From positions 82,232,757 through 82,296,756 of the forward strand of contig NC_080546.1 in the NCBI RefSeq assembly GCF_028640845.1: DNA of 64,000 nt, given 5' to 3'. A program made the position numbers and the translations under genes. The DNA is from Ahaetulla prasina (Eukaryota; Chordata; Lepidosauria; Squamata; Colubridae). The notes beneath the pieces were generated by a model that was given only the letters and a program-made list of their open reading frames with translations, had not been told where the DNA came from and did no database searches. This document shows, one piece after another, positions 32,340 through 43,263 of the stretch (its first letter is position 1; every line of letters starts with the position of its first letter).

Positions 32340-32880
32340 TAATGTTGTTAGTTGTGAAGTCGTTTCTGACCCATCACGACCCCATGGACAACGTTCCTCT
32401 AGTCCTTCCTGTCCTCTACCATCCTCTGGAGTCCATTTAAGCTCATGCCAATTGCTTCAGTGACTCCATCCAGCCACCTCGTTCTCTGTCGTCCCATTCT
32501 TCTTTTGCGCTCCATCTTTCCCAGCATGAGGCTCTTCTCCAGGGATTCCTTCCTTCTCATTAGGTGGCCAAAGTATTTCACTTTCATCTTCAGGATCTGG
32601 CCTTCTAAAGAGCAGTCAGGATTGATCTCCTCTAGGACTGACTTGTTTGTTCGTCTTGCAGTCCAAGGGACTCGCAGGAGTCTTCTTCAGCACCAGAGTT
32701 CAAAGGCCTCAATTCTTTGGCGCTCAGACTTTCTTATGGTCCAACTTTCACAGCCATCCATTGCAACTGGGAAAACCATAGCCTTGACTATACGCACTTT
32801 CGTTGGCAGGGTGATGTCTCTGCTTTTTAGAATGCTGTCTAGATTTGCTATAGCTTTCCTTCTCAGGAGCAAGCGTCTTT
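32340..32880 (-). mobile_element. Bov-B LINE 3' fragment
   Basis: Minus strand: 3' end near 'gtccatggggtcgtgatggg'; the frame includes KVKYFGHLMRRKESLEKSLM and KSRDITLPTKVRIVKAMVF with GCESWTIRKSERQRIEAFE. 5' truncated, ending beside an A run at 32881-32890. Confidence 0.9.
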
Positions 32881-32894
32881 TAAAAAAAAAGCTT

Positions 32895-33125
32895 TAATTG
32901 TTTAATTTTTGATTTATTTGATTTATTTGATTTTTGATTTTTATACCGCCCTTCTCCCGAAGGACTCAGGGCAGTGTACAGGCAAAAGTAAAAAACAGAC
33001 AATACAATATACAATTTAAAATGCAAGTTAAAAAACTTATTATAATTAGCCTAAAAACTTTAAAATATATAAAAAACTAAAACCCCATTTAAAATTAGTA
33101 ATAAGAAATTTAAAATTGATAAAAC
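32895..33125 (-). mobile_element. L2-type LINE 3' UTR
   Basis: Minus-strand 3' UTR with 'ccgccctgagtccttcggga' complement at 32945-32970 and ATTTG-type tail at the left. Same family as 54640-54890. Confidence 0.75.
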
Positions 33126-33129
33126 TTAA

Positions 33130-33300
33130 GAAAGAGAGTTACTAACCAGATGACTGCAAAGAATATTAATCTTCCATCCTCCTGACCATTCAGTCAGAAC
33201 GGAGGAAGCCTCTTTGATGAGAAGTGAAACATCTTCAAGGAAAACAAAGTTCAGTTCCTTTTTTAAAAAAAAAGTACCATTGGAACACCATTACCTGGAG
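33130..33300 (+). mobile_element. Penelope-like 3' end fragment
   Basis: 'gaaagagagttactaaccag', 'atgactgcaaagaatattaa' and 'ttgatgagaagtgaaacatc' followed by 'ttcaaggaaaacaaag': the GAAAC-containing terminus also seen at 30725 and 54260-54380. Confidence 0.55.
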
Positions 33301-33373
33301 GACTGAGAATCTCCATAGACAATGGCAAGGGAAATTAAACATTTACCAGCTACCTTCAGTGGCTCTTTCTATT

Positions 33374-33515
33374 AGAATAGAATAGAATAGAATTTTATTT
33401 TTTTTTTTTATTGGCCAAGTGTGATTGGACACACAAGGAATTTGTCTTGGTGCATAAAAGAAAAGATACGTTCATCAAGGTACAACATTTACAACACATT
33501 AGCATTCAAAAGTTC
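33374..33515 (-). mobile_element. L2/CR1-type LINE tail (ATTCT family)
   Basis: Short (AGAAT)n, then the complement of the 'attggccaagtgtgattgga' 3' UTR. Heavily 5' truncated. Confidence 0.8.
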
Positions 33516-33835
33516 TTTTCTGGTGCTAAAAAGCGAGCAGGTATAATTAGTAGCAATTGAAGGAAGATGGTACCCTTGATTTCCGAAGGTGAACTTCATT
33601 GGTTTAACTGAAAGATTAGTTATGCAAATATATCAGGCTGGAAGCTACTGAGAAATTTGCCTTGGCAAATCTGGCAAAATGAGGGACACCCAAGCCAGGA
33701 GGTTGTGTTCTTCTCCAGGTTCAGCTAATTTGAATGGGATGCACACTTCGTTATACTAGAAAAAGTACCCCCTTTTTAATGTGTGGGTTTTTTTAAAAAA
33801 AATTTGCAGACACTTATTTCATTCAAGATACAGGT

Positions 33836-34143
33836 CAGTGGTGGGTTTCGAATTTTTTTACTACCGGTCCTGTGGGTGTGGCTTGGTGGGCGTGGCATGT
33901 CTTAGTGGGTATGGCTTGGTGGGCATGGCAGGGGAAGGATACTGTAAAATCTCCATTCCCTCCCCAATCCAGAGGAAGGTTACTGCAAAATTCCCATTTC
34001 CTCCCAATCAGCTAGGACTCAGGAGGCAGAGAATAGATGGGTGTGGGGCCAGTCAGATTTTTTACTACCGGTTCTCCGAACTACTCAAAATTTCTGCTAC
34101 CGGTTCTGCAGAACTGGTCAGAACCCGCTGAAACCCACCTCTG
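33836..34143 (+). mobile_element. Non-autonomous hAT element (family A)
   Basis: Termini CAGTGGTGGGTTTCGAA and TGAAACCCACCTCTG; perfect 8-bp duplication atacaggt (33828-33835 and 34144-34151). GGGCGTGGC boxes and 'ctactcaaaatttctgct' near the right end. Confidence 0.95.
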
Positions 34144-34405
34144 ATACAGGTCTAACAGAAAGAATGCAGAACGAAAACACAAGTCACATCCCTTTGATGA
34201 TGAATGGCTATTATTCCTTATTATACCACACCTTGTTTTATATTTCATTTTAAAATCTAAGAAAGGGTATCTCGACTGATCTTTTAGAAATGTGGAAATC
34301 TATGGAAAGCTATAAAGATCTTTTAATCACTGGTTGATTATTCATCACAATAAACTCCCACAGAACCAGTAATAAAAAAAATTGAATTCCACCACTGGTT
34401 CGGAT

Positions 34406-34742
34406 CAGTGGTGGGTTTCAAAATTGTTTACTACCGGTTCTGTGGGTGTGGCTTGGTGGGCGTGGCATGGCTTGGTGGGCGTGGCAGGGGAAGGATACTG
34501 TAAAATCTCCATTCCCCACCCCACTCCAGTGGAAGGATACTGTATAACCTCCATTCTGTCCCCAATCCAGGGGAAGGTTACTGCAAAATCCTCATTTCCT
34601 CCCAATCAGCTGGGACTTGGGAGGCAGAGAATAGATGGGGGGTTGGGCCAGTCAGAATTTTTACTACCAGTTCTCTGAACTACTCAAAATTTCCGCTGCT
34701 GGTTCTCCAGAACTGGTCAGAACTTGCTGAAACCCACCTCTG
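34406..34742 (+). mobile_element. Non-autonomous hAT element (family A)
   Basis: Termini CAGTGGTGGGTTTCAAA and TGAAACCCACCTCTG; perfect 8-bp duplication gttcggat (34398-34405 and 34743-34750). It sits beside an opposite-orientation family A end (34358-34397, ending 'gaattccaccactg'). Confidence 0.95.
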
Positions 34743-34750
34743 GTTCGGAT

Positions 34751-35380
34751 GCTGTTTTAGCTGTATTCTGAGGTAGATACAATCTACTGTTGTGCTTAAG
34801 ACCCAATTCAGAAGACTTACAAAACATTTGTAGTGGCATTGAACCATTTTGAACAAGACTGGCTACAGCAGTTTCAAAATTGAAATGTTATAAACCTGAA
34901 ATACCTTGCCCAAGATTCTATAATGTCAAAGGGCTTTTTATTTTATTTCTGAAAGAGAGGTAGATAGACAACAAATGGACTATAAAACGATCACCGCCTG
35001 TTTCTGCAATGGAGGGTAAAAATCGCAAACTGCATTAAGCTACAGCAGTTGGAGAGGACATCTGAGCATACTTGAGACAGCCAAGAAAGCAAACTGATGG
35101 ATCACCAAGCAAATCAAGCCAGAGTTAGTTTAGTTTACTTTATTGATTTGCCCTTGGGCCATATCAAGGTGCAGAGTTCCAGACACAAATTATTACTAAT
35201 ATCTGATAAAAGAAACCATTTAAAATGGAACTGGAGTAAAATACAGTTTCAAATTCAATTGGAATCAAAATATAATAATTTAATATAGAGACAAATAAAA
35301 TTGTATTTCGGAGTCACCCCTATAATCTACCCCAATCAGTCCCAAGCCAGAGTTTTCATTTGAGGGACAATTGATCAGGC
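34751..35380. other. No gene recognised
   Basis: AT-rich. 35120-35180 resembles a LINE-type 'tttactttattgatttgccc' tail but I cannot assign it. Confidence 0.35.
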
Positions 35381-35384
35381 TCAA

Positions 35385-35500
35385 ATTGTCCTAGTTTGGG
35401 CACATTATGAGAAGACCTAACTCTCTGGAGAAATCTTTGATGCTAAGAAGGAGAAGAAGAGGATGACCAGTAACAAGGGGGAAGGACTCAGCTACAAGGA
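35385..35500 (+). mobile_element. RTE-like LINE scrap
   Basis: 'tttgggcacattatgagaag' and 'aggagaagaagaggatgacc' match the coding end of RTE/Bov-B-like elements only loosely. Short and uncertain. Confidence 0.35.
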
Positions 35501-35507
35501 CTATGGG

Positions 35508-35975
35508 CAGGGGGGAAATACTCCCGGTTCGGACCAGATCACACGATCCGGTAGCAATGGGGGCAGGTAGTTCAGAGAACTGGTAGTAAAAATCCCTGCC
35601 CCCACCACCACCCACGCCTCGCTGTTCCTCTTCTCTGTCCCTGAAGCTCTCGGTGGTGATATAGCTGCAAACGGCCTTAAATGACTGCCGCGGCGCTTCA
35701 AAGGGCCGCACTATAACTGATCAGCGCTGTAGGCGGCTAGTAGACCAGTGCCTCTATTTTTAAAGAAGGTAGACCGGTGCCTCCTAAAAAAGGCAATTAG
35801 TAGACCGGTGCCTCTACTTTTAAAGAAGGTAGACCAGTACGCTCCCAAGTTTTGTATACTTTATTATTATTATTTATTATTATTGGCCATGCCCATTCAG
35901 TCACCTGACCACCAAGCCATGCCCACCAATTAAGCCATGCCCATAGAACTGGTAGGGAAAACCAGTTATAACCTG
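35508..35975 (+). mobile_element. hAT element (family A relative)
   Basis: Left CAGGGGGGAAATACTCC, right GTTATAACCTG; flanks actatggg / gctatggg (7 of 8). The interior holds three direct units of 'gtagaccggtgcctc' type at 35740-35850. Confidence 0.7.
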
Positions 35976-36049
35976 GCTATGGGTATAATCGTTGGGCAAC
36001 CTGACAGACCATATTAGGAATAAATCATCATGGAGAATACAGAATAAAA

Positions 36050-36900
36050 GATTAACAGAGTTGGAAGGGATGTTGGATATCTTCTAATCCAACCCTCTAC
36101 TCTAAGCAGGAGGCTCTATACTGTAGGCTCTGGTCTTTGGGTCTCTGCCATGCATGCGCAGGGGGCGGGACACGTGTGGGGGGGCCACATGTGCATGCAC
36201 AGGGGGCCATGTTTGCATGCACGGGAGCAGGGCACAAGAAGGGGGCTGTGCGTGCATTATATTTTGGAGGTTTGGGTTCACGCTTTGGGCACTCAGTTTG
36301 GAAAAGGTTAGCCATCACTGCTCTATACCATTTCAGAGAAATAGCTTTTTCTTCTCTTCATAAAAACCTCCAGAGATGGAGCAACTTCTGAAGGCAAGCC
36401 ATTACACTGATTGATTATTCTAACTGTCAAGAAATGTCTCCTTGGTTCTAGGTTGAATCTCTCCTTGATGAGTTTCCACCCATTGCTTCTTGTTCTGATG
36501 CTTTGGGGAATAGCTTGACTCCCTCTTCTTTGTGGCAGCCCCTCTGAATACTGCAACCATGTCACCCTCTACTTCTTCTTTTCACGAGATTAAACATATC
36601 AAATTCCTGAAAAGTCTTCCTGTCTCGCGTTGTCTGCAGGAGCTATGTTACCAGGTGAACTTTCTTAAGTTGCTCTGGAAACAATATGTCTGCTTTGAGG
36701 AAAGGTTTCTATCATGTTATCATTAATGTTAAGGAGCCAAAGATTGTTGTCTTAGAGAATCTAGCTTCTTGTCCTGCCTTCTGGTGCTTTGGAGAAGAGA
36801 TTGACCCTCTCTTCTTTGTGGCAGTCTCTTAGATATTGGAACACTGCTATCATGTCATCCCTAGTCCTTCTTTTCATTAGACTAGTCATTCATATCTCTG
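36050..36900 (-). mobile_element. CR1 LINE 3' end split by a hAT remnant
   Basis: Antisense CR1 from 36050 (complement of 'agatatccaacatcccttcc') interrupted at 36122-36320, continuing to about 36600; a second CR1 piece spans 36760-36900. Confidence 0.8.
36122..36320 (+). mobile_element. hAT element remnant (family C)
   Basis: The right end GGTTAGCCATCACTG is intact; the left end is diverged. Perfect 8-bp duplication ctctatac (36114-36121 and 36321-36328) confirms the boundaries. The interior is GC-rich with repeated 'catgcacaggggg'. Confidence 0.88.
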
Positions 36901-37109
36901 TGGTCACTAGGAGTTAAAAATGTCTTGGTGGCACATAACCCATCAATCAATTATGTTACAAACAAAATCCGTCACCTGAGTGATGCTGGAAAGCGGATTT
37001 CCTAATGTCAAATGGTTTCACACTTTCAAAATCCCTCTGTCGTAGCTGAAAATTTAAATCTGGGCTGTACCACTCGATAGTAGATGATATGATACGAATT
37101 TGGCTTATT

Positions 37110-37692
37110 GTATTTTTTGAAGTATAAGATGCACTTTTTTCACCCCTAAAAGAGGATAAAAATTTGGGTACATCTTATACACCGAATATAGCCTCACCTA
37201 CCCACTGGCACCCACTCCAGACCATAAGATGCACCTACCTTTTTTGGGGAGAAAAACAAGAAAACAAAATCTGTCTCTGTCTCTGCCTCCCAGCAATTTA
37301 CTTCCTTGCAGCAAACAGCAAACAGTTTCAGTTTCAGTTTCAGCACAGCCTGATTAGCACAAGCAGCTGATGGTTGGTTGCATCAGCCTCCCGACCATCA
37401 GCTGTTTCAGGCTGCATGGATTGCCATTGCCACCTCTGTGAGCCCCATTTTTCGGCCTCCGTTGTTTGCTGCAAGGAGGCAAATTGCTGGGAGGCAGAGG
37501 CAGGTTCTTTTTTCCCCCTTGTGCTAATCAGGCTGTGCTGAAACTGAAAATAAAACTAAAACTGGCTGTTTGCTGCAAGGAGGCAAATTGCTGGGAGGCA
37601 GAGACAGAGGCAGATTTTTTTTCTTGTTTTTCTCCCCAAAAAAGGTAGATGCATCTTATGGTCTGGAGTGTCCTATACTCCAAAAAAATACA
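37110..37692. mobile_element. Fold-back TIR element (GAGTATAAGATGCA family)
   Basis: Long inverted arms: 37200-37335 (gaccataagatgcacctacc, tctctgcctcccagcaattt) are repeated in reverse at 37545-37670. Outer ends 'tattttttgaagtataagat' and 'ctatactccaaaaaaata'. No coding capacity. Related elements end at 42600 and span 51685-52458. Confidence 0.8.
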
Positions 37693-37699
37693 GTATATA

Positions 37700-38440
37700 C
37701 GGTACCTTTCAGCCCTATCAACCAGACCAAGAATTAGCTCCACAGGAAAGCTAAGACTACTTTTATTGAGAGTAAGTATTACAGCAGGATCTTTCAAATC
37801 TAATTGTGTTGTGCTCCTTCGCCTTCTTACACCCATGTGAATTAGGAGGGTGTTTGTCTGAGACACTCATGTAGACTTTTTGCTTGTTTTGGACTTAAAA
37901 TCATGTTTTTTTTCCTTGTCAGTTAGGTAATGGGTTTGGCCCTTTCTCTGTGAAGGTCATCTTCCTTACCTTCTACAAGTCCCCATATCATGATAGCTAG
38001 AATTTCAAGCTACCCTTTAAAGATAAACCAATACTGAACAGGAAGGCTAAAGAAATGGTTCATTTCTATCAAAACAATATCTCCTCCCCACCCCCTTTTT
38101 CTTCTCTATGGTTTTCTGCATCCTTCACTCATATCAAGGAAGGCCATTCATCACTGTCAGTGGTTTTTGTCTTTGTGGGGCCTTATGAAGGTCAGGCAAA
38201 CACAACCACAAGGAATGTATCTCTCTCTTTTTCTCTCTCTCTTTCTTTCTCTCTTTCTCTCCCTCCCTCCCTCCCTCTCTCTCTAGAAGCAAAAGGCATT
38301 TTAAGAACTGGCACAATAATTTTTCCTCCCCCTAGGGCAGAGCAATCATAAATGAAGTGTCCTCCACCTCTTAATAACAATATTGTGAATAAGGCAGGGT
38401 AATTATTTTAAATAATGTGATCTGATTTATACCTTGCCAT
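37700..38440. other. No gene; CT-rich tract
   Basis: 38221-38284 is a C/T-rich tract of CTCT and CCCT units. The remainder shows no recognised repeat or exon. Confidence 0.5.
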
Positions 38441-38446
38441 ATACAA

Positions 38447-38790
38447 TAAAGGTAAAGGTTCCCCTCGCACATATGTGCTAGTTGTTCACAACTCTAGGGG
38501 ATGGTGCTCATCTCCCTTTCAAAGCCGAAGAGCCAATGCTGTCTGAAGATGTCTCCGTGGTCATGTGGCCAGCATGACTAAATGCCAAAGGCGCACGGAA
38601 CGCTATTACTTCCCATCAAAGGTGGTCCCTATTTTCCTACTTGCATTTTTTATGTGCTTTCGAACTGCTAGGTTGGCAGAAGCTGGGACAAGTAACAGGA
38701 GCTCACCCCATTAGGTGGCACTAGGGATTCGAACCGCTGAACTGTCGACCTTTTGATTGACATGCTCAGCATCTCAGCCACTGCATCCCT
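38447..38790 (-). mobile_element. Sauria-type SINE, near full length
   Basis: Antisense. Head complement 'ctcagccactgcatccc' at 38772-38788, B box complement ggattcgaacc at 38727-38737, body 'cgtgcgcctttggcatttag' (complement), and 3' end 'aggggaacctttaccttta' (complement at 38447-38466). A tRNA-derived SINE characteristic of squamates; I recall the ACCTTT-type end as diagnostic. Confidence 0.9.
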
Positions 38791-38971
38791 TGTCATATAG
38801 AGTAAGTGCCAGCTTTACACCAAGCAGTTTGCTCATTATCTAGTGGTAAAGTCTTTTATGAAGTTTACTGGTGAGTGGTAAGAGAATTTTTTTCTATAGA
38901 AGTAGTTCTTGCTGAAATACCAACTAAGCAGAACATTACTTCTGTACTGTATAACTTTTTCATTTTCCTCA

Positions 38972-39100
38972 GGATGGGTTAAGCCAGTAGAAATCATCCC
39001 AAATGCTTCCGACTTCATTGATTTTCCTCACCAAATCTGGTGCGTCGTTGAAAATGGAAGTGATATGAAAAAGAGGCCGGCTGATGTCGCTCAGAGCTAA
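38972..39100 (+). CDS. Candidate terminal coding exon of an unidentified host gene
   Basis: A good 3' splice site precedes it (tttttcattttcctcag, ending at 38971). The following frame is open to a TAA at 39098-39100: WVKPVEIIPNASDFIDFPHQ, then IWCVVENGSDMKKRP and ADVAQS. A poly(A) signal (ctttaataaaagt) follows at about 39138-39150. The segment keeps several CpGs while the surroundings are CpG-poor, and matches none of the repeats here. I do not recognise the protein and see no upstream exon. Chance alignment of these signals remains possible. Confidence 0.35.
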   Translation, partial: GWVKPVEIIPNASDFIDFPHQIWCVVENGSDMKKRPADVAQS

Positions 39101-39260
39101 TTCAATCACAAATTTAAATCGGCAAGAAACCAAGGTGGCTTTAATAAAAGTTTTGCAATGCAGTTCAGCACAGCCTCTCTCAGAAGTCAACCCATTTGTG
39201 ATTCTCTTATCGAACTGGCGAGAACAGTATTTGTGGCACTTCAGTCGGTTTAAGTAAAAG

Positions 39261-39558
39261 TAGTGGTGGGATTCAAATAATTTAACAACCTGTTCTCTGC
39301 CCTAATGATTGGCTAGGTGGGTGTGGCCATGATGGGTGTGGCCAGGGGTTGTGACAGGCAGCACTCAGCCTCCTGCACCCCCCGGGAGCAAAAATGGGTG
39401 TGGCCCCCCCTCACCCTGTTTTGGGCCTAGTAGGCCTCCCTGCAGCCTCCTGGGAGCAAAAACAGGGCATGTGGAGACTCCTGGAAGGCGAGGGGAGGGG
39501 CGGAGCCAGCCAGCAATTTAACAACCGGTTCACCTGAACCGGCTGAATCCCACCTCTG
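39261..39558 (+). mobile_element. Non-autonomous hAT element (family A)
   Basis: Termini TAGTGGTGGGATTCAAA and TGAATCCCACCTCTG; flanks agtaaaag / ggtaaaag (7 of 8). Interior GGGTGTGGCC boxes and GC-rich units. Confidence 0.88.
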
Positions 39559-39589
39559 GGTAAAAGGCTGCATTAACAGAGGGTTAGAA

Positions 39590-39855
39590 TCAAGATCATG
39601 TGACGTTCTAGTACCATATTACAAAGCCTTAGTAAGACCACACTTGGAATATTGCATCCAGTTCTGGTCACCACAGGAGCTGGAGGCTAAAACATTTGAA
39701 TAATGGTTGCAGAAATTGGATAGGTCTACTCTAATAAAAAGAAGGATTAGGGAAGACATGATAGCAGTGTGCCAATATTTGTGAGGCTCCTACAAAGATG
39801 AGGGAAGGGGTCGAACTATTTTCCAAAGTACCATAAGGCAACAGGAGAAACAATG
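39590..39855 (+). mobile_element. CR1 LINE fragment
   Basis: 'gccttagtaagaccacactt', 'ggttgcagaaattggatagg' and 'agggaagacatgatagcagt': the CR1 RT C-terminus, with an internal deletion near 39680. Followed by a truncated family A hAT at 39858-40045. Confidence 0.85.
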
Positions 39856-39857
39856 GA

Positions 39858-40045
39858 TCAGTGGTGAAATCCAATTTTTTTTTACTACTGGTTCTGTGTG
39901 CGTGGCTTGGTGGGCATGGTGTGGCTTGCTGGGTGTGGCTTGGTGGGCATGGCAGGGGAAGGATACTGCAAAATCTCCATTCCCACCCCACTCCTGGGGG
40001 AAGGATATTGCAAAATCTCCATTCCCTCCCCACTCTTGTAGGAGT
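39858..40045 (+). mobile_element. hAT element fragment (family A, left part)
   Basis: 'cagtggtgaaatccaatttt' left end, 'actggttctgtgtgcg', GGGCATGGC boxes and two 'gcaaaatctccattccc' units; the right end is missing. Confidence 0.75.
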
Positions 40046-40049
40046 TGAA

Positions 40050-40750
40050 ACAGTTTATATATATATATATATTACACGTTCTCATTAAAAGTTAAAGTTT
40101 GGAAGCAAACTTTGGAGCTTAGCTCAAAGAAGAGAGAAAAATCGCAGATCTGTTCTGTGCAATTTGAATCTGTAGCCTAGACGTAAAGAGAGCAAAACTT
40201 CTCAGCAGAGTAAAAGCCTGAAATCTAACCTTATACCTACGACCCTTTCGTGCCCCAATTTTAATAAGGACCTGATAAAGTATTGTTGCTGCCAAGGGCA
40301 TGGCATTTTGGGACCTGCAGAATGGTCATCAGATAATGGTTTTTATTAACCTTTAAGTACACTAAAAATGCAAGTCTCCACTCGCAGCCTACTGCTGGTA
40401 ACTTTTATTTATTACTCTCCCCATCTACATATATTGACTTTATATTCTAGTAAGAAAGAGAACGGTACCATGTCATATGCCTTCTGCAGGGATTTTTTGC
40501 ATGGTTGCTACATTTATCCTTGCATCTCACTTGATCTCTGGCAATTTTATGAACATATCCAGGGAGTTTTCTTCACAATCGGTACCGTAGTGGTAGACCA
40601 TCTAAGGTTTTCTTTCTTTCTTTCTTTTTTTGTTTAGCTTCCCAGTCTAACCTAAAACTCTGGCATGCTTTGTGATTGTGCCTCTAGGTATTAACCAGGT
40701 CTCACCCTGCTTCACTTTCCTTACTATTGCATCTTCTTACAAAGCCACTC
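40050..40750. other. No gene recognised
   Basis: Short (TA)n at 40057-40070. No recognised repeat or coding region otherwise. Confidence 0.35.
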
Positions 40751-40758
40751 AACAGAAC

Positions 40759-41108
40759 CAGTGGTAAAATTCAAATGTTTTTTACTACCGGTTCTATGGG
40801 CGTGGCTTGGTGGGCATGACAGGGGAAGGATACTGCAAAATCTCCATTCTCACTCCACTCCTGGGGGAAGGATACTGCAAAATCTCCATTTCCACCCCAC
40901 TCCAGGGGAAGGATACCTCAAAATCTCCATTCCCACCCCACTCTGGGGCCAGTCAGAGGTGTTATTTGCCAGATCTCTGAACTACTCAAAATTTCTGCTG
41001 TCAGTTCTCCAAACTGCTCAAAATTTCCGCTATTGGTTGTCCGAACTGCTCAAAATTTCCACTACCAGTTATCCAGAATCTGTCAGAACCTGCTGTATTT
41101 CACCCGTG
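40759..41108 (+). mobile_element. Non-autonomous hAT element (family A)
   Basis: Termini CAGTGGTAAAATTCAAA and GTATTTCACCCGTG; perfect 8-bp duplication aacagaac (40751-40758 and 41109-41116). Interior has three 'aaatctccattccca' units and three 'ctgctcaaaatttccgct' units. Confidence 0.92.
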
Positions 41109-41204
41109 AACAGAACTGAAGGTTATTTAAGGATATTGTTCTACTCTGCAGTGTTATCATTTTTCTCCTTCCCCAATACATAGGAATTTCTATATATATA
41201 TATA

Positions 41205-42255
41205 CCGAAACAATCTGGAACTGAACACACTCAAAACCGTAGAAATGTTGGTAGACTTTAGGAGAAACCCTTCCATACTTCCACCTCTCACAATACTAGA
41301 CAATACAGTATCAACAGTAGAAACCTTCAAATTTCTAGGTTCTATCATATCGCAAGATCTAAAATGGACAGCTAACATCAAAAACATCATCAAAAAAGGA
41401 CAACAAAGAATGTTCTTTCTGTGCCAACTCAGTAAACTCAAACTGCCCAAGGAGCTGCTGATCCAGTTCTACAGAGGAATTATTGAGTCTGTCATTTGCA
41501 CTTCTATAACTGTCAGGTTCGGTTCTGCAACCCAACAAGAAAAACACAGACTTCAGAGGATAATTAGAACTGCAGAAAAAATAATTGCTACCAGCCTGCC
41601 TTCCATTGAGGACCTGTATTACTGCACGAATCAAGAAGAGGGCCGTGAAAATATTTACAGATCCCTCACATCCTGGACATAAACTGTTTCAACTCCTACC
41701 CTCAAAACACGCTATAGAGCACTGCGCACCAGAACAACTAGACACAAGAACAGTTTTTTCCCGAAGGCAATCACTGTGCTAAAAAAATAATTCCCTCAAC
41801 ACTGTCAAACTATTTACTAAATCTGCACTACTATTAATCTTCTCATCGTTCCCATCACCAATCTCTTTCCACTTATTTTTATTTTATTTTTATTTATTTT
41901 TTTATTTGAATTTATATCCCGCCCTTCTCTGAAGACTCAGGGCGGCTTACATTGTGTAAGGCAGTAGTCTCATCCATTTGTATATTATATACAAAGTCAA
42001 CTTTATTGCTCCCCCCAACAATCTGGGTCTTCATTTTACCTACCTTATAAAGGATGGAAGGCTGAGTCAACCTTGGGCCTGGTGGGACTCGAACCTGCAG
42101 TAACTGTAATTGCAGGCAGCTGTGTTAATAACAGACTGCATTAGCCTGTTGAGCCACAAGACTGTATGACTGTATGACTGTAACTTTGTTGCTGGCGATC
42201 CTTATGATTTATATTGATATATTGACCATCATTTGTGTTGTAAATGTTGTAAGAA
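41205..42255 (+). mobile_element. L2/CR1-type LINE (ATTCT family) split by a SINE
   Basis: Frame 41212-41682: NLELNTLKTVEMLVDFRRNP, FKFLGSIISQDLKWT, GQQRMFFLCQLSKLKLPKE. Continuation beyond 41870 resumes at 42160 (gactgtatgactgtaacttt) after the SINE. It lacks the ATTCT tail. ~95% alike to 15150-15990 by eye. Confidence 0.85.
41875..42155 (-). mobile_element. tRNA-derived SINE with L2-like tail (SINE-1), nested
   Basis: Minus strand, A/T tail at 41875-41905, 'cgcccttctctgaagactca', B box complement near 42088, head complement 'gcctgttgagccacaag'. Inserted into the LINE at 41205-42255. Confidence 0.88.
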
Positions 42256-42509
42256 AAAAGTTGATTGGCAGGTGAATTGGCCTCTCGAAATACCCCCAAT
42301 CAGCTGTTCTCAGCGGTGAATTTTAGCAACAGATTCCTTAGTTGTGAGCTCTGTGCCTTGCTTTTTTTTTTTTTGCTTTTTTTTCTGCCTCTGAAAGCCT
42401 CCGAAACAGAGCTTCAGGAAAAAAAGCCTCTGAAGCTCTGTTTGGCGGCTTCTTTTCTGAAGCTTCTTTCAGCCTCTGAAACCTCCATTTGAGAAGCTGG
42501 GCAGGGCTA

Positions 42510-42600
42510 CATTCAGAATATAAGACGCACCCAGATTTTCACCCTCTTTTTTTGGGGAAAAAGGTGTGTCTTATACTCCAAAAAATAGGGTACATACACA
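42510..42600 (+). mobile_element. GAGTATAAGA-type TIR element, right end
   Basis: 'cagaatataagacgcaccca' and 'tcttatactccaaaaaatag' form the characteristic right-hand hairpin of the TIR family at 37110 and 51685. The GA-rich 42380-42490 is probably its interior. Confidence 0.6.
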
Positions 42601-42615
42601 TACATTTACCCCTGT

Positions 42616-42890
42616 TTTATTTTTTTTTTATTTTTTTGTTTACATTTATATCTCGCCCTTCTCCGAAGACTCAGGGCAGCTTACAGTGTGTAAGGCAATA
42701 GTCTCATTCTATTTGTATATTTACAAAGTCAACTTATTGCCCCCCCCCAACAATCTTGGTCCTCATTTTACCTACCTTATAAAGGATGGAAGGCTGAGTC
42801 AACCTTGGACCTGGTGGGACTAGAACCTGCAGTAATTGCAGGCAGCTGTGCTTTAATAACAGGCTTCTTACAGCCTGAGCCACACCGCGA
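42616..42890 (-). mobile_element. tRNA-derived SINE with L2-like tail (SINE-1)
   Basis: Same organisation: T-rich tail at left, 'cgcccttctccgaagactca', B box complement near 42820, head complement 'cagcctgagccacaccg'. Confidence 0.88.
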
Positions 42891-42969
42891 TGATTTTGTT
42901 AATCATCCTTCATTATAAATTTCTTGTATTGAATTTCTTGTAAATGTGTAGATGGAAACTTATCAACCT

Positions 42970-43175
42970 AGGATTAATAAAAAAAAAATCCCATCAGTGA
43001 GAACAATTAACCAGTGGAACAACTTGCTTCCAGAAGTTGTGGGTGCTCCAACACAGGAAGGTTCTAAGAAGAGATTGGACAACCATTTGTCTGGAATGGT
43101 ATAGGGTTTCCTGCTTGAGCAAAGGGGTTGGATTAGAAGATCTCCAAAGTCCCTTTCTACTCTGTTCTTCTGTTA
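42970..43175 (+). mobile_element. CR1 LINE 3' end
   Basis: 'cagtgagaacaattaaccag', 'tggaacaacttgcttccaga' and 'gggttggattagaagatctc' with 'ttctgttaattg' tail. Only the last ~200 bp is present. Confidence 0.88.
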
Positions 43176-43263
43176 ATTGTTAATGCTGTTTATTCACTGC
43201 CTAAAACCACTGCTGAGTAGGGATAGCATTTTGCTCCAAAATGAACATAACAATGACTATATA

